The notes under the pieces: model-generated
What the model was told of the DNA's origin: nothing
Database searches by the model: none
The model's input: the letters and a program-made list of their open reading frames with translations, nothing else
Shown: positions 1 through 15,360 of the stretch, in pieces
Numbering within the stretch: the stretch's first letter is position 1
How the letters are laid out: every line of letters starts with the position of its first letter
Position numbers and translations under genes: made by a program
Assembly (NCBI GenBank): GCA_964035775.1
Contig: CAXIVS010000612.1
Coordinates: 496,001 to 560,000, forward strand
DNA from: Osedax frankpressi
Lineage: Eukaryota; Annelida; Polychaeta; Sabellida; Siboglinidae
DNA: 64,000 bases
Direction of reading: 5' to 3'

Positions 1-920
1 TCTATATAATATAACTTTATAATATATAACTTTATAAGATATAACTCAATAAGATATAACTCTATAATATATAACTCTATAAGATATAACTCTATATGAT
101 ATAACTCTATATGATATAACTCTATATGATATAACTCTATATGATATAACTCTATAAGATATAACTCTATATGATATAACTCTAAGATATAACTCTATAT
201 GATATAACTCTATATGATATAACTCTATATGATATAACTCTATATGATATAACTCTATAAGATATAACTCTATAAGATATATAACTCTATATGATATAAC
301 TCTATAAGATATAACTCTATTATATATAACTCTATATGATATAACTCTATAAGATATAACTCTATATGATATAACTCTATAAGATATAACTCTATATAAT
401 ATAACTCTATAAGATATAACTCTAAGATATAACGCTATATGATATAACTATATATGATATAACTCTTATTATATAACTCAATAAGATATAACTCTATAAG
501 ATATAACTATATATGATATAACTCTATAATATATAACTCTATATGATATAACTCAATAAGATATAACTCTATATGATATAACTCTATATAATATAACTCT
601 AAGATATAACGCTATATGATATAACTATATATGATATAACTCTTATGATATAACTCAATAAGATATAACTCTATAAGATATAACTCTATATGATATAACT
701 GTAAGATATAACTCTATATGATATAACTCTATATGATATAACTCTATAAGATATAACTCTATATGATATAACTCTAAGATATAACTCTATATGATATAAC
801 TCTATATGATATAACTCTATATGATATAACTCTATATGATATAACTCTATAAGATATAACTCTATTATATATAACTCTATATGATATAACTCTATAAGAT
901 ATAACTATATATGATATAAC
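1..920 (+). repeat. Left zone, block 1 of a 0.9-1.6 kb old repeat
   Basis: The opening pattern (tctatataat, ataactttat, aatatataac, tttataagat, then caataa and tataatat monomers) recurs at 921 and again at about 2546. Block 1 also holds two copies of the ctaagatataacgctatat landmark (about 423 and 600). No gene is seen. The left edge of this block is outside the window. Confidence 0.7.
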
Positions 921-2545
921 TCTATATAATATAACTTTATAATATATAACTTTATAAGATATAACTCAATAAGATATAACTCTATAATATATAACTCTAT
1001 AAGATATAACTCTATATGATATAACTCTATATGATATAACTCTATATGATATAACTCTATAAGATATAACTCTATATGATATAACTCTAAGATATAACTC
1101 TATATGATATAACTCCATATGATATAACTCTATATGATATAACTCTATATGATATAACTCTATAAGATATAACTCTATTATATATAACTCTATATGATAT
1201 AACTCTATAAGATATAACTCTATTATATATAACTCTATATGATATAACTCTATATGATATAACTCTATATGATATAACTCTATATGATATAACTCTATAT
1301 GATATAACTCTATATGATATAACTCTATATGATATAACTCTATATGATATAACTCTATATGATATAACTCTATATGATATAACTCTATATGATATAACTC
1401 TATATGATATAACTCAATAATATATAACTCTATATGATATAACTCTATATGATATAACTCTATATGATATAACTCTATATGATATAACTCTATATGATAT
1501 AACTCTATAAGATATAACTCTAGAAGATATAACTCTATATAATATAACTCTATAATATATAACTCTATAATATATAACTCTATAAGATATAACTCTATAT
1601 GATGTAACTCTAGATGATATAACTCAATAAGATATAACTCTATATGATATGACTCAATAAGACATAACTCTATATGATATAACTCTATAAGATATAACTC
1701 TATATGATATAACTCTATATGATATAACTATATATGCTATAACTCAATAAGACATAACTCTATATGATATAACTCTAAGATATAACTCTAAATGATATAA
1801 CTCAATAAGATATAACTCAATAAGATATAACTCTATATGATATAACTCTATAAGATATAACTCTATATGATATAACTCTAAGATATAACTATATATGATA
1901 TAACTCTATAAGATATAACTCTATAAGATATAACTCTAAGATATAACTCTATATGATATAACTCTATATAATATAACTCTATATGATATAACTCTATATG
2001 ATATAACTCTATAATATATAACTCTATAAGATATAACTTTTTATGATATAACTCTATAAGATATAACTATATATAATATAACTTTATAATATATTACTTT
2101 ATAAGATATAACTCAACAAGACATAACTCTATATGATATAACTCTATAAGATATAACTCTATATGATATAACTCTATATGATATAACTCTATATGATATA
2201 ACTCTATAAGATATAACTCTATTATATATAACTCTATATGATATAACTCTATATGATATAACTCTATATGATATAACTCTATAAGATATAACTCTATAAG
2301 ATATAACTCTAAGATATAACTCTATATGATATAACTCTATATAATATAACTCTATATGATATAACTCTATATGATATAACTCTATAATATATAACTCTAT
2401 AAGATATAACTTTATATGATATAATTCTATAAGATATAACTATATATAATATAACTTTATAATATATAACTCAATAAGATATAACTCTATAATATATAAC
2501 TCTATAAGATATAACTCTATAAGATATAACTCTATATGATATAAC
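921..2545 (+). repeat. Left zone, block 2 (about 1.6 kb)
   Basis: It begins with the same variant order as position 1. It contains a run of at least 15 consecutive tatat-type monomers around 1225-1410, a single tagaagatat monomer at 1521, gctataac-type monomers, and a rare atattacttt variant at 2091. The same markers recur in the same order in the next block, so the two are tandem relatives. Confidence 0.7.
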
Positions 2546-3560
2546 TCTATATAATATAACTTTATAATATATAACTTTATAAGATATAACTCAATAAGAT
2601 ATAACTCTATAATATATAACTCTATAAGATATAACTCTATATGATATAACTCTATATGATATAACTCTATATGATATAACTCTATAAGATATAACTCTAT
2701 ATGATATAACTCTAAGATATAACTCTATATGATATAACTCTATATGATATAACTCTATATGATATAACTCTATATGATATAACTCTATAAGATATAACTC
2801 TATTATATATAACTCTATATGATATAACTCTATAAGATATAACTCTATTATATATAACTCTATATGATATAACTCTATATGATATAACTCTATATGATAT
2901 AACTCAATAATATATAACTCTATATGATATAACTCTATATGATATAACTCTATATGATATAACTCTATAAGATATAACTCTAGAAGATATAACTCTATAT
3001 AATATAACTCTATAATATATAACTCTATAAGATATAATTCTATATGATATAACTCTATATAATATAACTCTATATGATATGACTCAATAAGACATAACTC
3101 TATATGATATAACTCTATAAGATATAACTCTATATGATATAACTCTATATGATATAACTATATATGCTATAACTCAATAAGACATAACTCTATATGATAT
3201 AACTCTAAGATATAACTCTATATGATATAACTCAATAAGATATAACTCTATATGATATAACTCTATAAGATATAACTCTATATGATATAACTCTAAGATA
3301 TAACTCTATATGATATAACTCTATAAGATATAACTCTATAAGATATAACTCTAAGATATAACTCTATATGATATAACTCTATATAATATAACTCTATATG
3401 ATATAACTCTATAATATATAACTCTATAAGATATAACTTTTTATGATATAACTCTATAAGATATAACTATATATAATATAACTTTATAATATATTACTTT
3501 ATAAGATATAACTCAACAAGACATAACTCTATATGATATAACTCTATAAGATATAACTCT
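2546..3560 (+). repeat. Left zone, block 3, shortened copy of block 2
   Basis: The landmarks caataatatat (2901), tagaagatat (2981) and atattacttt (3491) repeat those at 1411, 1521 and 2091. The offset shrinks from 1625 to 1490, 1460 and 1400, so monomers were lost in several places. The tatat-type run before 2901 is nine monomers shorter than its partner. The end is approximate. Confidence 0.65.
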
Positions 3561-4757
3561 ATATGATATAACTCTAAGATATAACTCTATATGATATAAC
3601 TCAATAAGATATAACTCTATAAGATATAACTATATATGATATAACTCAACAAGACATAACTCTATATGATATAACTCTATAAGATATAACTCTAATAGAT
3701 ATAACTCTAAGATATAACGCTATATGATATAACTATATATGATATAACTCTTATGATATAACTCAATAAGATATAACTCTATAAGATATAACTCAATAAG
3801 ATATAACTCTATATGATATAACTTTATAATATATAACTTTATAAGATATAACTCAATAAGATATAACTCTATAATATATAACTCTATAAGATATAACTCT
3901 ATATGATATAACTCTATATGATATAACTCTATATGATATAACTCTATAAGATATAACTCTATAAGATATAACTCTAAGATATAACTCTATATGATATAAC
4001 TCTATATAATATAACTCTATATGATATAACTCTATATGATATAACTCTATAATATATAACTCTATAAGATATAACTTTATATGATATAACTCTATATAAT
4101 ATAACTTTATAATATATAACTTAATAAGATATAACTCAATAAGATATAACTCAATAAGATATAACTCTATAAGATATAATTCTATATGATATAACTCTAT
4201 ATGATATAACTCTATAAGATATAACTCTATATGATATAACTCTTAATGATATAACTCAATAAGATATACCTCTATTATATATAACTCTGTATGATATAAC
4301 TCTATATGATATAACTATATAATACATAATGCTATATGATATAACTCTATAAGATATAACTCTATATGCTATAACTCTATATGATATAACTCTATATGAT
4401 ATAACTATATAAGACATAATTCTATATGATATAACTCTATATGATATAACTCTATATGATATAACTCTATATGATATAACTCTATTATATATAACTCTAT
4501 ATGATATAACTCTATATGATATAACTCTATATGCTATAACTCTATTAGATATAACTATATATGATATAACTCTATAAGATATAACTCTATATGATATAAC
4601 TCTATAAGATATAACTCTATATGATATAACTCTATAAGATATAACTCTATATGCTATAACTCTATTAGATATAACTATATATGATATAACTATATAAGAT
4701 ATAACTCTATATGATATAACTCTATAAGATATAACTATATATGATATAACTCTATAA
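3561..4757 (+). repeat. Left zone, irregular monomers before the superunit
   Basis: Mixed 15-bp monomers with gctataac and gacataat variants, including a locally repeated order at about 4520-4720 (gctataac, tattagat, ctatatat). It includes one aacgctatat landmark near 3716. I could not assign it to a longer unit. No gene is seen. Confidence 0.6.
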
Positions 4758-7590
4758 GATATAACTCTATATGATATAACTCTATATGATATAACTCAAT
4801 AAGACATAACTCTATAAGATATAACTCTATAAGATATAACTCTAATAGATATAACTCTAAGATATAACGATATATGATATAACTATATATGATATAACTA
4901 TATATGATATAACTATATATGATATAACTCTATATGATATAACTCTATATGATATAACTCTATATGATATAACTTTATAATATATAACTTTATAAGATAT
5001 AACTCAATAAGATATAACTCTATAATATATAACTCTATAAGATATAACTCTATATGATATAACTCTATATGATATAACTCTATATGATATAACTCTATAA
5101 TATATAACTCTATAAGATATAACTCTAAGATATAACTCTATATGATATAATTCTATATAATATAACTCTATATGATATAACTCTATATGATATAACTCTA
5201 TATGATATAACTTTATAATATATAACTTTATAAGATATTACTCAATAAGATATAACTCTATAATATATAACTCTATAAGATATAACTCTATATGATATAA
5301 CTCTATATGATATAACTCTATAATATATAACTCTAAGATATAACTCTATATGATATAACTCTATATGATATAACTCTATATGCTATAACTCTATATGATA
5401 TAACTCTATATGATATAACTATATAATACATAATTCTATATGATATAACTCTATATGATATAACTCTATATGATATAACTCTATATGCTATAACTCTATA
5501 TGATATAACTATATAAGACATAATTCTATATGATATAACTCTATAAGATATAACTCTATATGATATAACTCTTAATGATATAACTCAATAAGATATACCT
5601 CTATTATATATAACTCTATATGATATAACTCTATATGATATAACTATATAAGACATAATTCTATATGATATAACTCTATATGATATAACTCTATATGATA
5701 TAACTCTATTATATATAACTCTATATGATATAACTCTATATGATATAACTATATAAGACATAATTCTATATGATATAACTCTATATGATATAACTCTATA
5801 AGATATAACTCTATAAGATATAACTCTATATGATATCACTCTATAAGATATAACTCTATAAGATATAAGTCTATATGATATAACTCTATATGTTATAACT
5901 CTATATAATATAACTCTATATGATATAACTCAATAATATATAACTCTATAAGATATAACTCTATAAGATATAACTCTATATGATATAACTCAATAAGACA
6001 TAACTCTATAAGATATAACTCTAATAGATATAACTCTAAGATATAACGCTATATGATATAACTATATATGATATAACTTTATAAGATATAACTCTATAAG
6101 ATATAACTCTATATGATATAACTATATATGATATAACTCAATAAGATATAACTCTATAAGATATAACTCTATATAATATAACTCTATACGATATAACTCT
6201 AATAGATATAACTCTAAGATATAACGCTATATGATATAACTATATATGATATAACTATATATGATATAACTATATATGATATAACTCTATATGATATAAC
6301 TCTATATGATATGACTCTATATGATATAACTCTATATGATATAACTCTTTATGATATAACTCTATATGATATAACTCTATATGATATATCTCATTATGAT
6401 ATAACTCTATAAGATATAACACTATAAGATATAACTCAATAAGATATAACTCTATAAGATATAACTCTATATGATATAACTCTAAGATATAACTCTATAT
6501 GATATAACTCAATAAGATATAACTCTATAAGATATAACTCTATATGATATAACTCTATAAGATATAACTCTAATAGATAAAACTCTAAGATATAACGCTA
6601 TATGATATAATTATATATGATATAACTCTTATGATATAACTCAATAAGATATAACTCTATAAGATATAACTCATTAAGATATAACTCTATAAGATATAAC
6701 TCTATATGATATAACTTTATAATATATAACTTTATAAGATATAACTCAATAAGATATAACTCTATAATATATAACTTTATAATATATAACTCTATAAGAT
6801 ATAACTCTATATGATATAACTCTATATAATATAACTCTATATGATATAACTCTATATGATATAACTCTATAATATATAACTCTATAAGATATAACTCTAT
6901 ATGATATAACTCTATAAGATATAACTATATATAATATAACTCTATATAATATAACTTTATAATATATAACTTTATAAGATATAACTCAATAATATATAAC
7001 TCTATAATATATAACTCTATAAGATATAACTCTATAAGACATAACTCTATAAGATATAACTCTATATGATATAACTCTATATAATATAACTTTATAATAT
7101 ATAACTTAATAAGATATAACTCAATAAGATATAACTCTATAAGATATAACTCTATAAGATATAACTCTATTATATATAACTCTATATGATATAACTCTAT
7201 AAGATATAACTCTATAAGATATAACTCTATATGATATAACTCTAAGATATAACTCTATAAGATATAACTCAATAAGATATAACTCTCTATGATATAACTC
7301 TATAAGATATAACTCAATAAGATATAACTCTATATAATATAACTCAATAAGATATAACTCTATAAGATATAACTCTATAAGATATAACTCTATAAGATAT
7401 AACTCTATAAGATATAACGCTATATGATATAACTCTATATGATATAACTCTATAAGATATAACTCTATTATATATAACTCTATATGATATAACTTTATAA
7501 GATATAACTCTATAAGATATAACTCTATATGATATAACTCTATAAGATATAACTCTATAAGATATAACTCAACAAGATATAACTCTCTAT

Positions 7591-8010
7591 GATATAACTC
7601 TATAAGATATAACTCTATAAGATATAACTCTATAAGATATAACTCTATAAGATATAACTCTATAAGATATAACTCTATAAGATATAACTCTATAAGATAT
7701 AACTCTATAAGATATAACTCTATAAGATATAACTCTATAAGATATAACTCTATAAGATATAACTCTATAAGATATAACTCTATAAGATATAACTCTATAA
7801 GATATAACTCTATAAGATATAACTCTATAAGATATAACTCTATAAGATATAACTCTATAAGATATAACTCTATAAGATATAACTCTATAAGATATAACTC
7901 TATAAGATATAACTCTATAAGATATAACTCTATAAGATATAACTCTATAAGATATAACTCTATAAGATATAACTCTATAAGATATAACTCTATAAGATAT
8001 AACTCTATAA
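7591..8010 (+). repeat. Uniform run of 28 identical monomers
   Basis: Twenty-eight consecutive copies of gatataactctataa without a change. This is one of the longest perfectly homogeneous stretches in the window, lying inside a region of otherwise mixed variants. It creates a long stop-free minus-strand frame of repeated Ile-Glu-Leu-Tyr-Leu, which I consider an artefact. Confidence 0.9.
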
Positions 8011-9282
8011 GATATAACTCTATATAATATAACTCTATAAGATATAACTCTATATAATATAACTCCATAAGATATAACTCTATATGATATAACTCTATAA
8101 GATATAACTCTATATAATATAACTCTATAAGATATAACTCTATATAATATAACTCTAAGATATAACGCTATATGATATAACTATATATGATATAACTCTT
8201 ATGATATAACTCAATAAGATATAACTCTATAAGATATAACTCTATATGATATAACTCAACAAGACATAACTCTATATGATATAACTCTATAAGACATAAT
8301 TCTATATGATATAACTCTATATGATATAACTCTATATGCTATAACTCTATATGATATAACTATATAAGACATAATTCTATATGATATAACCCTATAAGAT
8401 ATAACTCTATATGATATAACTCTATAAGATATAACTCTATATGATATAACTCCATATGATATAACACTATAAGATATAACTCTATAGGATATAACTCTAT
8501 AAGATATAACTCTATAAGATATAACTCTATAAGATATAACTTTATATGATATAACTCTATAAGATATAACTCTATAAGATATAACTCAATAAGATATAAC
8601 TCTATATAATAAAACTCTATAAGATATAACTCTATATGATATAACTCTATAAGATATAACTCTATATAATATAACTCAATAAGATATAACTCTATAAGAT
8701 ATAACTCTATAAGATATAACTCTATATGCTATAACTCTATAAGATATAACTCTATAAGATATAACTCTATATAATATAACTCTATAAGATATAACTCTAT
8801 ATGATATAACTCTATATAATATAACTCCATAAGATATAACTCTATATGATATAACTCTATAAGATATAAATCTATATAATATAACTCTATAAGATATAAC
8901 TCTATATAATATAACTCTAAGATATAACGCTATATGATATAACTATATATGATATAACTCTTATGATATAACTCAATAAGATATAACTCTATAAGATATA
9001 ACTCTATATGATATAACTCTATATAATATAACTCTATATGATATAACTCAATAAGATATAACTCTATATGATATAACTGTAAGATATAACTCTATTTGAT
9101 ATAACTCTATATGATATAACTATATAAGACATAATTCTATATGATATAACTCTATATGATATAACTCTATATGCTATAACTCTATATGATATAATTATAT
9201 ATGATATAACACTATAAGATATAACTCTATAAGATATAACTCTATATGTTATAACTCTATAAGATATAACTCTATAAGATAT

Positions 9283-9480
9283 AACTCTATATGATATAAC
9301 TCTATAATATATAACTCTATATGATATAACTCAATAAGATATAACTCTATATGATATAACTCTATAATATATAACTCTATATGATATAACTCAATAAGAT
9401 ATAACTCTATAAGATATAACTCTATATGATATAACTCTATAATATATAACTCTATATGATATAACTCAATAAGATATAAC
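9283..9480 (+). repeat. Local 60-75 bp higher-order repeat, three copies
   Basis: The order tatat, tataa plus tatataac, tatat, caataa repeats at 9303, 9363 and 9438, giving steps of 60 and 75 bp (4 and 5 monomers). The same trio is present in superunit copy 2 at about 19923-20113. Confidence 0.75.
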
Positions 9481-10046
9481 TCTATAAGATATAACTCTAT
9501 AAGATATAACTCTATAAGATATAACTCTATAATATATAATTCTATATGATATAACTCAATAAGATATAACTCTATATGATATAACTCAAAAAGACATAAC
9601 TCTATAAGATATAACTCTATATGACATAACTGTAAGATATAACTCTATATGATATAACTCTATATGATATAACTATATAAGATATAACTATATATGATAT
9701 AACTCTATAGGATATAACTATATATGATATAACACTATAAGATATAACTCTATAGGATATAACTCTATAAGATATAACTCTATAAGATATAACTCTATAA
9801 GATATAACTCTATATGATATAACTCTATAAGATATAACTCTATTATATATAACTCTATATGATATAACTCTATAAGATATAACTCTATTATATATAACTC
9901 TATAAGATATAACTCTATATGATATAACTCTATAAGATATAACTCTATAAGATATAACTCAATAAGATATAACTCTCTATGATATAACTCTATAAGATAT
10001 AACTCTATAAGATATAACTCTATAAGATATAACTCAATAAGATATA

Positions 10047-10510
10047 ACTCTATAATATATAACTCAATAAGATATAACTCTATATGATATAACTCTATAT
10101 GATATAACTATATAAGACATAACTCTATAAGATATAACTCTATAAGATATAACTCTATAAGATATAACTCTATATGATATAATTATATAAGACATAACTC
10201 TATATGATATAACTCTATAAGATATAACTCTATATGATATAACTCTATATGATATAACTATATATGATATAATTATATAAGACATAACTCTATAATATAT
10301 AACTCAATAAGATATAACTCTATATGATATAACTCTATATGATATAACTATATAAGACATAACTCTATAAGATATAACTCTATATGATATAACTCTATAA
10401 GATATAACTCTATATGATATAATTATATAAGACATAACTCTATATGATATAACTCTATAAGATATAACTCTATAAGATATAACTCTATATGATATAACTA
10501 TATAAGACAT
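10047..10510 (+). repeat. 240-bp tandem duplication
   Basis: The block starting tataatatat then caataagat at about 10047 is repeated at about 10287 with gacataac and aattatataa variants in the same order (offset 240 bp, 16 monomers). The copies differ by a few tail variants. The pair is duplicated again at about 20680-21143. Confidence 0.78.
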
Positions 10511-11245
10511 AATTCTATATGAAATAACTCTATAAGATATAACTCTATAAGATATAACTCTATAAGATATAACTCTATAAGATATAACTCTATAAGATAT
10601 AACTCTATAAGATATAACTCTATAAGATATAACTCTATAAGATATAACTCTATATGATATAACTCTATATAATATAACTTTATAATATATAAATTAATAA
10701 GATATAACTCAATAAGATATAACTCTATATGATATAAATCAATAAGATATAACTCTATATTATATAACTCATTATGATATAACTCTATATGATATAACTC
10801 TAATTGATATAACTATATAAGACATAATTCTATATGATATAACTCTATATGATATAACTATATTATATATAACTCTATATGATATAACTCTATATGATAT
10901 AACTCTATATGCTATAACTCTATTAGATATAACTATATATGATATAACTCTATATGATATAACTCTATATGATATAACTCTATATGATATAACTCTATAT
11001 GATATAACTCTATAAGATATAACTCTATAAGATATAAGTCTATATGATATAACTCTATATGTTATAACTCTATATAATATAACTCTATATGATATAACTC
11101 TATATGATATAACTCAATAAGACATAACTCTATATGATATAACTCTATAAGATATAACTCTATATAATATAACTCAATAAGATATAACTCTATAAGATAT
11201 AACTCTATATGATATAACTCTATAAGATATAACTCTATATAATAT

Positions 11246-12000
11246 AACTCAATAAGATATAACTCTATAAGATATAACTCTATATGATATAACTCTATAA
11301 GATATAACTCAATAAGATATAACTCTATAAGATATAACTCTATAAGATATAACTCTATAATATATAACTTTATTAGATATAACTCTATATGATATAACTC
11401 TATATGATATAACGCTATATGATATAACTCTATATGATATAACTCTATATGATATAACTCTATATGATATAACTCTATATAATATAACTCAATAAGATAT
11501 AACTCTATAAGATATAACTCTATAAGATATAACTCTATAAGATATAACTCTATAAGATATAACTCTATAAGATATAACTCTATAAGATATAACTCTATAT
11601 GATATAACTCTATAAGATATAACTCTATATAATATAACTCAATAAGATATAACTATATAAGATATAACTCTATATGATATAACTCTATAAGATATAACTC
11701 AATAAGATATAACTCTATAAGATATAACTCTATAAGATATAACTCTATAATATATAACTTTATTAGATATAACTCTATATGATATAACTCTATATGATAT
11801 AACTCTATATGATATAACTCTATATGATATAACTCTATATGATATAACTCTATATAATATAACTCAATAAGATATAACTCTATAAGATATAACTCTATAA
11901 GATATAACTCTATAAGATATAACTCTATAAGATATAACTCTATAAGATATAACTATATAAGATATAACTCTATAAGATATAACTCTATATAATATAACTC
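11246..12000 (+). repeat. 390-bp module in two tandem copies
   Basis: The order from caataagat at 11251 through tatataacttta at 11361 and the following tatat run recurs from 11641 and 11751 (offset 390 bp, 26 monomers). The doubled form is also present at about 21870-22620 and 28590-29330. The homologous place near 14580 has only a single copy. Confidence 0.72.
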
Positions 12001-12090
12001 TAAGATATAACTCTATATGATATAACTATATATGATATAACTCTTATGATATAACTCTATATGATATAACTCTATATGATATAACTCTAT

Positions 12091-14940
12091 GATATATAAC
12101 TTTATAAGATATAACTCTATATGATATAACTCTATAAGATATAACTCTATAAGATATAACTCTATATGATATAACTCTATAAGATATAACTCAATAAGAT
12201 ATAACTCTATATGATATAACTTAATAAGATATAACTCTATAAGATATAACTCTATATGATATAACTCTATATGATATAACTCTATAAGATATAACTCTAT
12301 TATATATAACTCTATATGATATAACTCTATAAGATATAACTCTATAAGATATAACTTTATAAGATATAATTCTATATGATATAACTCTATATGATATAAC
12401 TCAATAAGACATAACTCTATATGATATAACTCTATAAGATATAACTCTAATAGATATAACTCTAAGATATAACGCTATATGATATAACTATATATGATAT
12501 AACTTTATAAGATATAACTCTATATGATATAACTCTATATGATATAACTCAATAAGATATAACTCTATAAGATATAACTCTATATAATATAACTCTATAA
12601 GATATAACTCTAATAGATATAACTCTAAGATATAACGCTATATGATATAACTATATATGATATAACTATATATGATATAACTATATATGATATAACTCTA
12701 TATGATATAACTCTATATGATATAACTCTATATGATATAACTCTATATGATATAACTCTATATGATATAACGATTTATGATATAACTCTATATGATATAA
12801 CTCTATATGATATAACTCATTATGATATAACTCTATAAGATATAACACTATAAGATATAACTCTATAAGATATAACTCTATAAGATATAACTCTATAAGA
12901 TATAACTCAATAAGATATAACTCTATAAGATATAACTCTATATGATATAACTCTAAGATATAACTCTATATGATATAACTCAATAAGATATAACTCTATA
13001 AGATATAACTCTATATGATATAACTCAACAAGACATAACTCTATATGATATAACTCTATAAGATATAACTCTAATAGATATAACTCTAAGATATAACGCT
13101 ATATGATATAACTATATATGATATAACTATATATGATATAACTATATATGATATAACTCTATATGCAATAACTCTATATGATATAACTCTATATGATATA
13201 ACTCTATATGATATAACTCTTTATGATATAACTCTATATGATATAACTCTATATGATATAACTCTATATGATATAACTCATTATGATATAACTCTATAAG
13301 ATATAACACTATAAGATATAACTCTATAAGATATAACTCTATAAGATATAACTCTATAAGATATAACTCAATAAGATATAACTCTATATGATATAACTCT
13401 AAGATATAACTCTATATGATATAACTCAATAAGATATAACTCTATAAGATATAACTCTATATGATATAACTCAACAAGACATATCTCTATATGATATAAC
13501 TCTATAAGATATAACTCTAATAGATATAACTCTAAGATATAACGCTATATGATATAACTATATATGATATAACTCTATAAGATATAACTCTATAAGATAT
13601 AACTCTATATAATATAACTCTATAAGATATAACTCTATATGATATAATTCTATAAGATATAACTCTATAAGATATAACTCTATAAGATATAACTCTATAT
13701 GATATAACTTTATAATATATAACTTTATAAGATATAACTCAATAAGATATAACTCTATAAGATATAACTCTATCTGATATAACTCTATAAGATATAACTC
13801 TATATAATATAACTCTATAAGATATAACTCTATATGATATAACTCTATAAGATATAACTCTATATAATATAACTCAATAAGATATAACTCTATAAGATAT
13901 AACTCTATAAGATATAACTCTATAAGATATAACTCAATAAGATATAACTCTATAAGATATAACTCTATAAGATATAACTCTATATGATATAACTCAATAA
14001 GATATAACTCTATAAGATATAACTCTATATAATATAACTCTATAAGATATAACTCTATATAATATAACTCTATTAGATATAACTCTATATGATATAACTC
14101 TATATAATATAACTCAATAAGATATAACTCTATAAGATATAACTCTATAAGATATAACTCTATATAATATAACTCTATAAGATATAACTCTATATGATAT
14201 AACTCTATATGATATAACTCTATATGATATAACTCTATAAGATATAACTCTATAAGATATAAGTCTATATGATATAACTCTATATGTTATAACTCTATAT
14301 AATATAACTCTATATGATATAACTCTATATGATATAACTCAATAAGACATAACTCTATATGATATAATTCTATAAGATATAACTCTATATAATATAACTC
14401 AATAAGATATAACTCTATAAGATATAACTCTATATGATATAACTCTATAAGATATAACTCTATATAATATAACTCAATAAGATATAACTCTATAAGATAT
14501 AACTCTATATGATATAACTCTATAAGATATAACTCAATAAGATATAACTCTATAAGATATAACTCTATAAGATATAACTCTATAATATATAACTTTATTA
14601 GATATAACTCTATATGATATAACTCTATATGATATAACTCTATATGATATAACTCTATATGATATAACTCTATATGATATAACTCTATATGATATAACTC
14701 TATATAATATAACTCAATAAGATATAACTCTATAAGATATAACTCTATAAGATATAACTCTATAAGATATAACTCTATAAGATATAACTCTATAAGATAT
14801 AACTATATAAGATATAACTCTATAAGATATAACTCTATATAATATAACTCTAAGATATAACTCTATATGATATAACTATATATGATATAACTCTTATGAT
14901 ATAACTCTATATGATATAACTCTATATGATATAACTCTAT
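12091..14940 (+). repeat. Higher-order unit, class A, 2850 bp
   Basis: Delimited by the compensating short/long monomer pair ctctatgatatataac at 12091 and 14941. Inside are the doubled 0.45-kb sub-block, gcaataac (13165), a tatctgat monomer, gttataac (14286) and the ctttattagat monomer. It is the first complete unit of the type that fills the rest of the window. Confidence 0.8.
12634..13540 (+). repeat. 0.45-kb sub-block in two tandem copies (class A hallmark)
   Basis: The aacgctatat landmark recurs at 12634, 13095 and 13541. Each interval runs through ctatatat monomers, a cattatgat monomer, cactataagat, caacaagacat and the ctaatagat-ctaagat pair. The first copy is marked by aacgattta and caacaagacataac. 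The second is marked by gcaataac, ctttatgat and caacaagacatatc. The doubled arrangement recurs in the class A units to the right; class B units keep only the second type. Confidence 0.78.
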
Positions 14941-15360
14941 GATATATAACTTTATAAGATATAACTCTATATGATATAACTCTATAAGATATAACTCTAT
15001 AAGATATAACTCTATATGATATAACTCTATAAGATATAACTCAATAAGATATAACTCTATATGATATAACTTAATAAGATATAACTCTATAAGATATAAC
15101 TCTATATGATATAACTCTATATGATATAACTCTATAAGATATAACTCTATTATATATAACTCTATATGATATAACTCTATAAGATATAACTCTATAAGAT
15201 ATAACTTTATAAGATATAATTCTATATGATATAACTCTATATGATATAACTCAATAAGACATAACTCTATATGATATAACTCTATAAGATATAACTCTAA
15301 TAGATATAACTCTAAGATATAACGCTATATGATATAACTATATATGATATAACTTTATAA
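14941..15360 (+). repeat. Truncated class A unit at the superunit junction
   Basis: The second 2850-bp period begins at 14941 and follows the first for about 400 bp. It then switches in register to the start of superunit copy 2. The switch lies somewhere within about 15331-15404. Confidence 0.75.

Larger units (their letters stand above)
4758..15360 (+). repeat. 10.6-kb superunit, copy 1
   Basis: From 4758 the order of variants matches that from 15361 at a constant offset of 10603 bp, changing only by 15-bp steps to 10618-10633. Shared landmarks include aacgatatat (4866 and 15469), gttataac (5892 and 16495), the long uniform run at 7591, the aaattaa variant (10691) and gcaataac (13165). The left breakpoint lies within about 4728-4758, because the monomers just before are also similar. 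The superunit contains older smaller duplications annotated separately. No gene is present. Confidence 0.88.

Noticed and set aside
5333-5839. Short minus-strand open frames of Ile-Ser-Tyr-Arg-Val repeats, also at 10064-10510, 15936-16442 and 20697-21143
   Set aside because: Same artefact. Their starts coincide with gacat variants (ATG on the minus strand) and their ends with off-consensus monomers that introduce a stop or break the frame.
7121-8068. 315-codon minus-strand open frame of repeated Ile-Glu-Leu-Tyr-Leu, and its 325-codon copy at 17724-18701
   Set aside because: Fifteen bases are five codons, so a repeat without a stop in a frame stays open indefinitely. Two minus-strand frames of the monomer lack stops (Tyr-Arg-Val-Ile-Ser and Ile-Glu-Leu-Tyr-His/Leu). 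The frame exists only where uniform monomers persist and starts at a chance ccat variant. There is no codon bias, ribosome site or protein-like composition.
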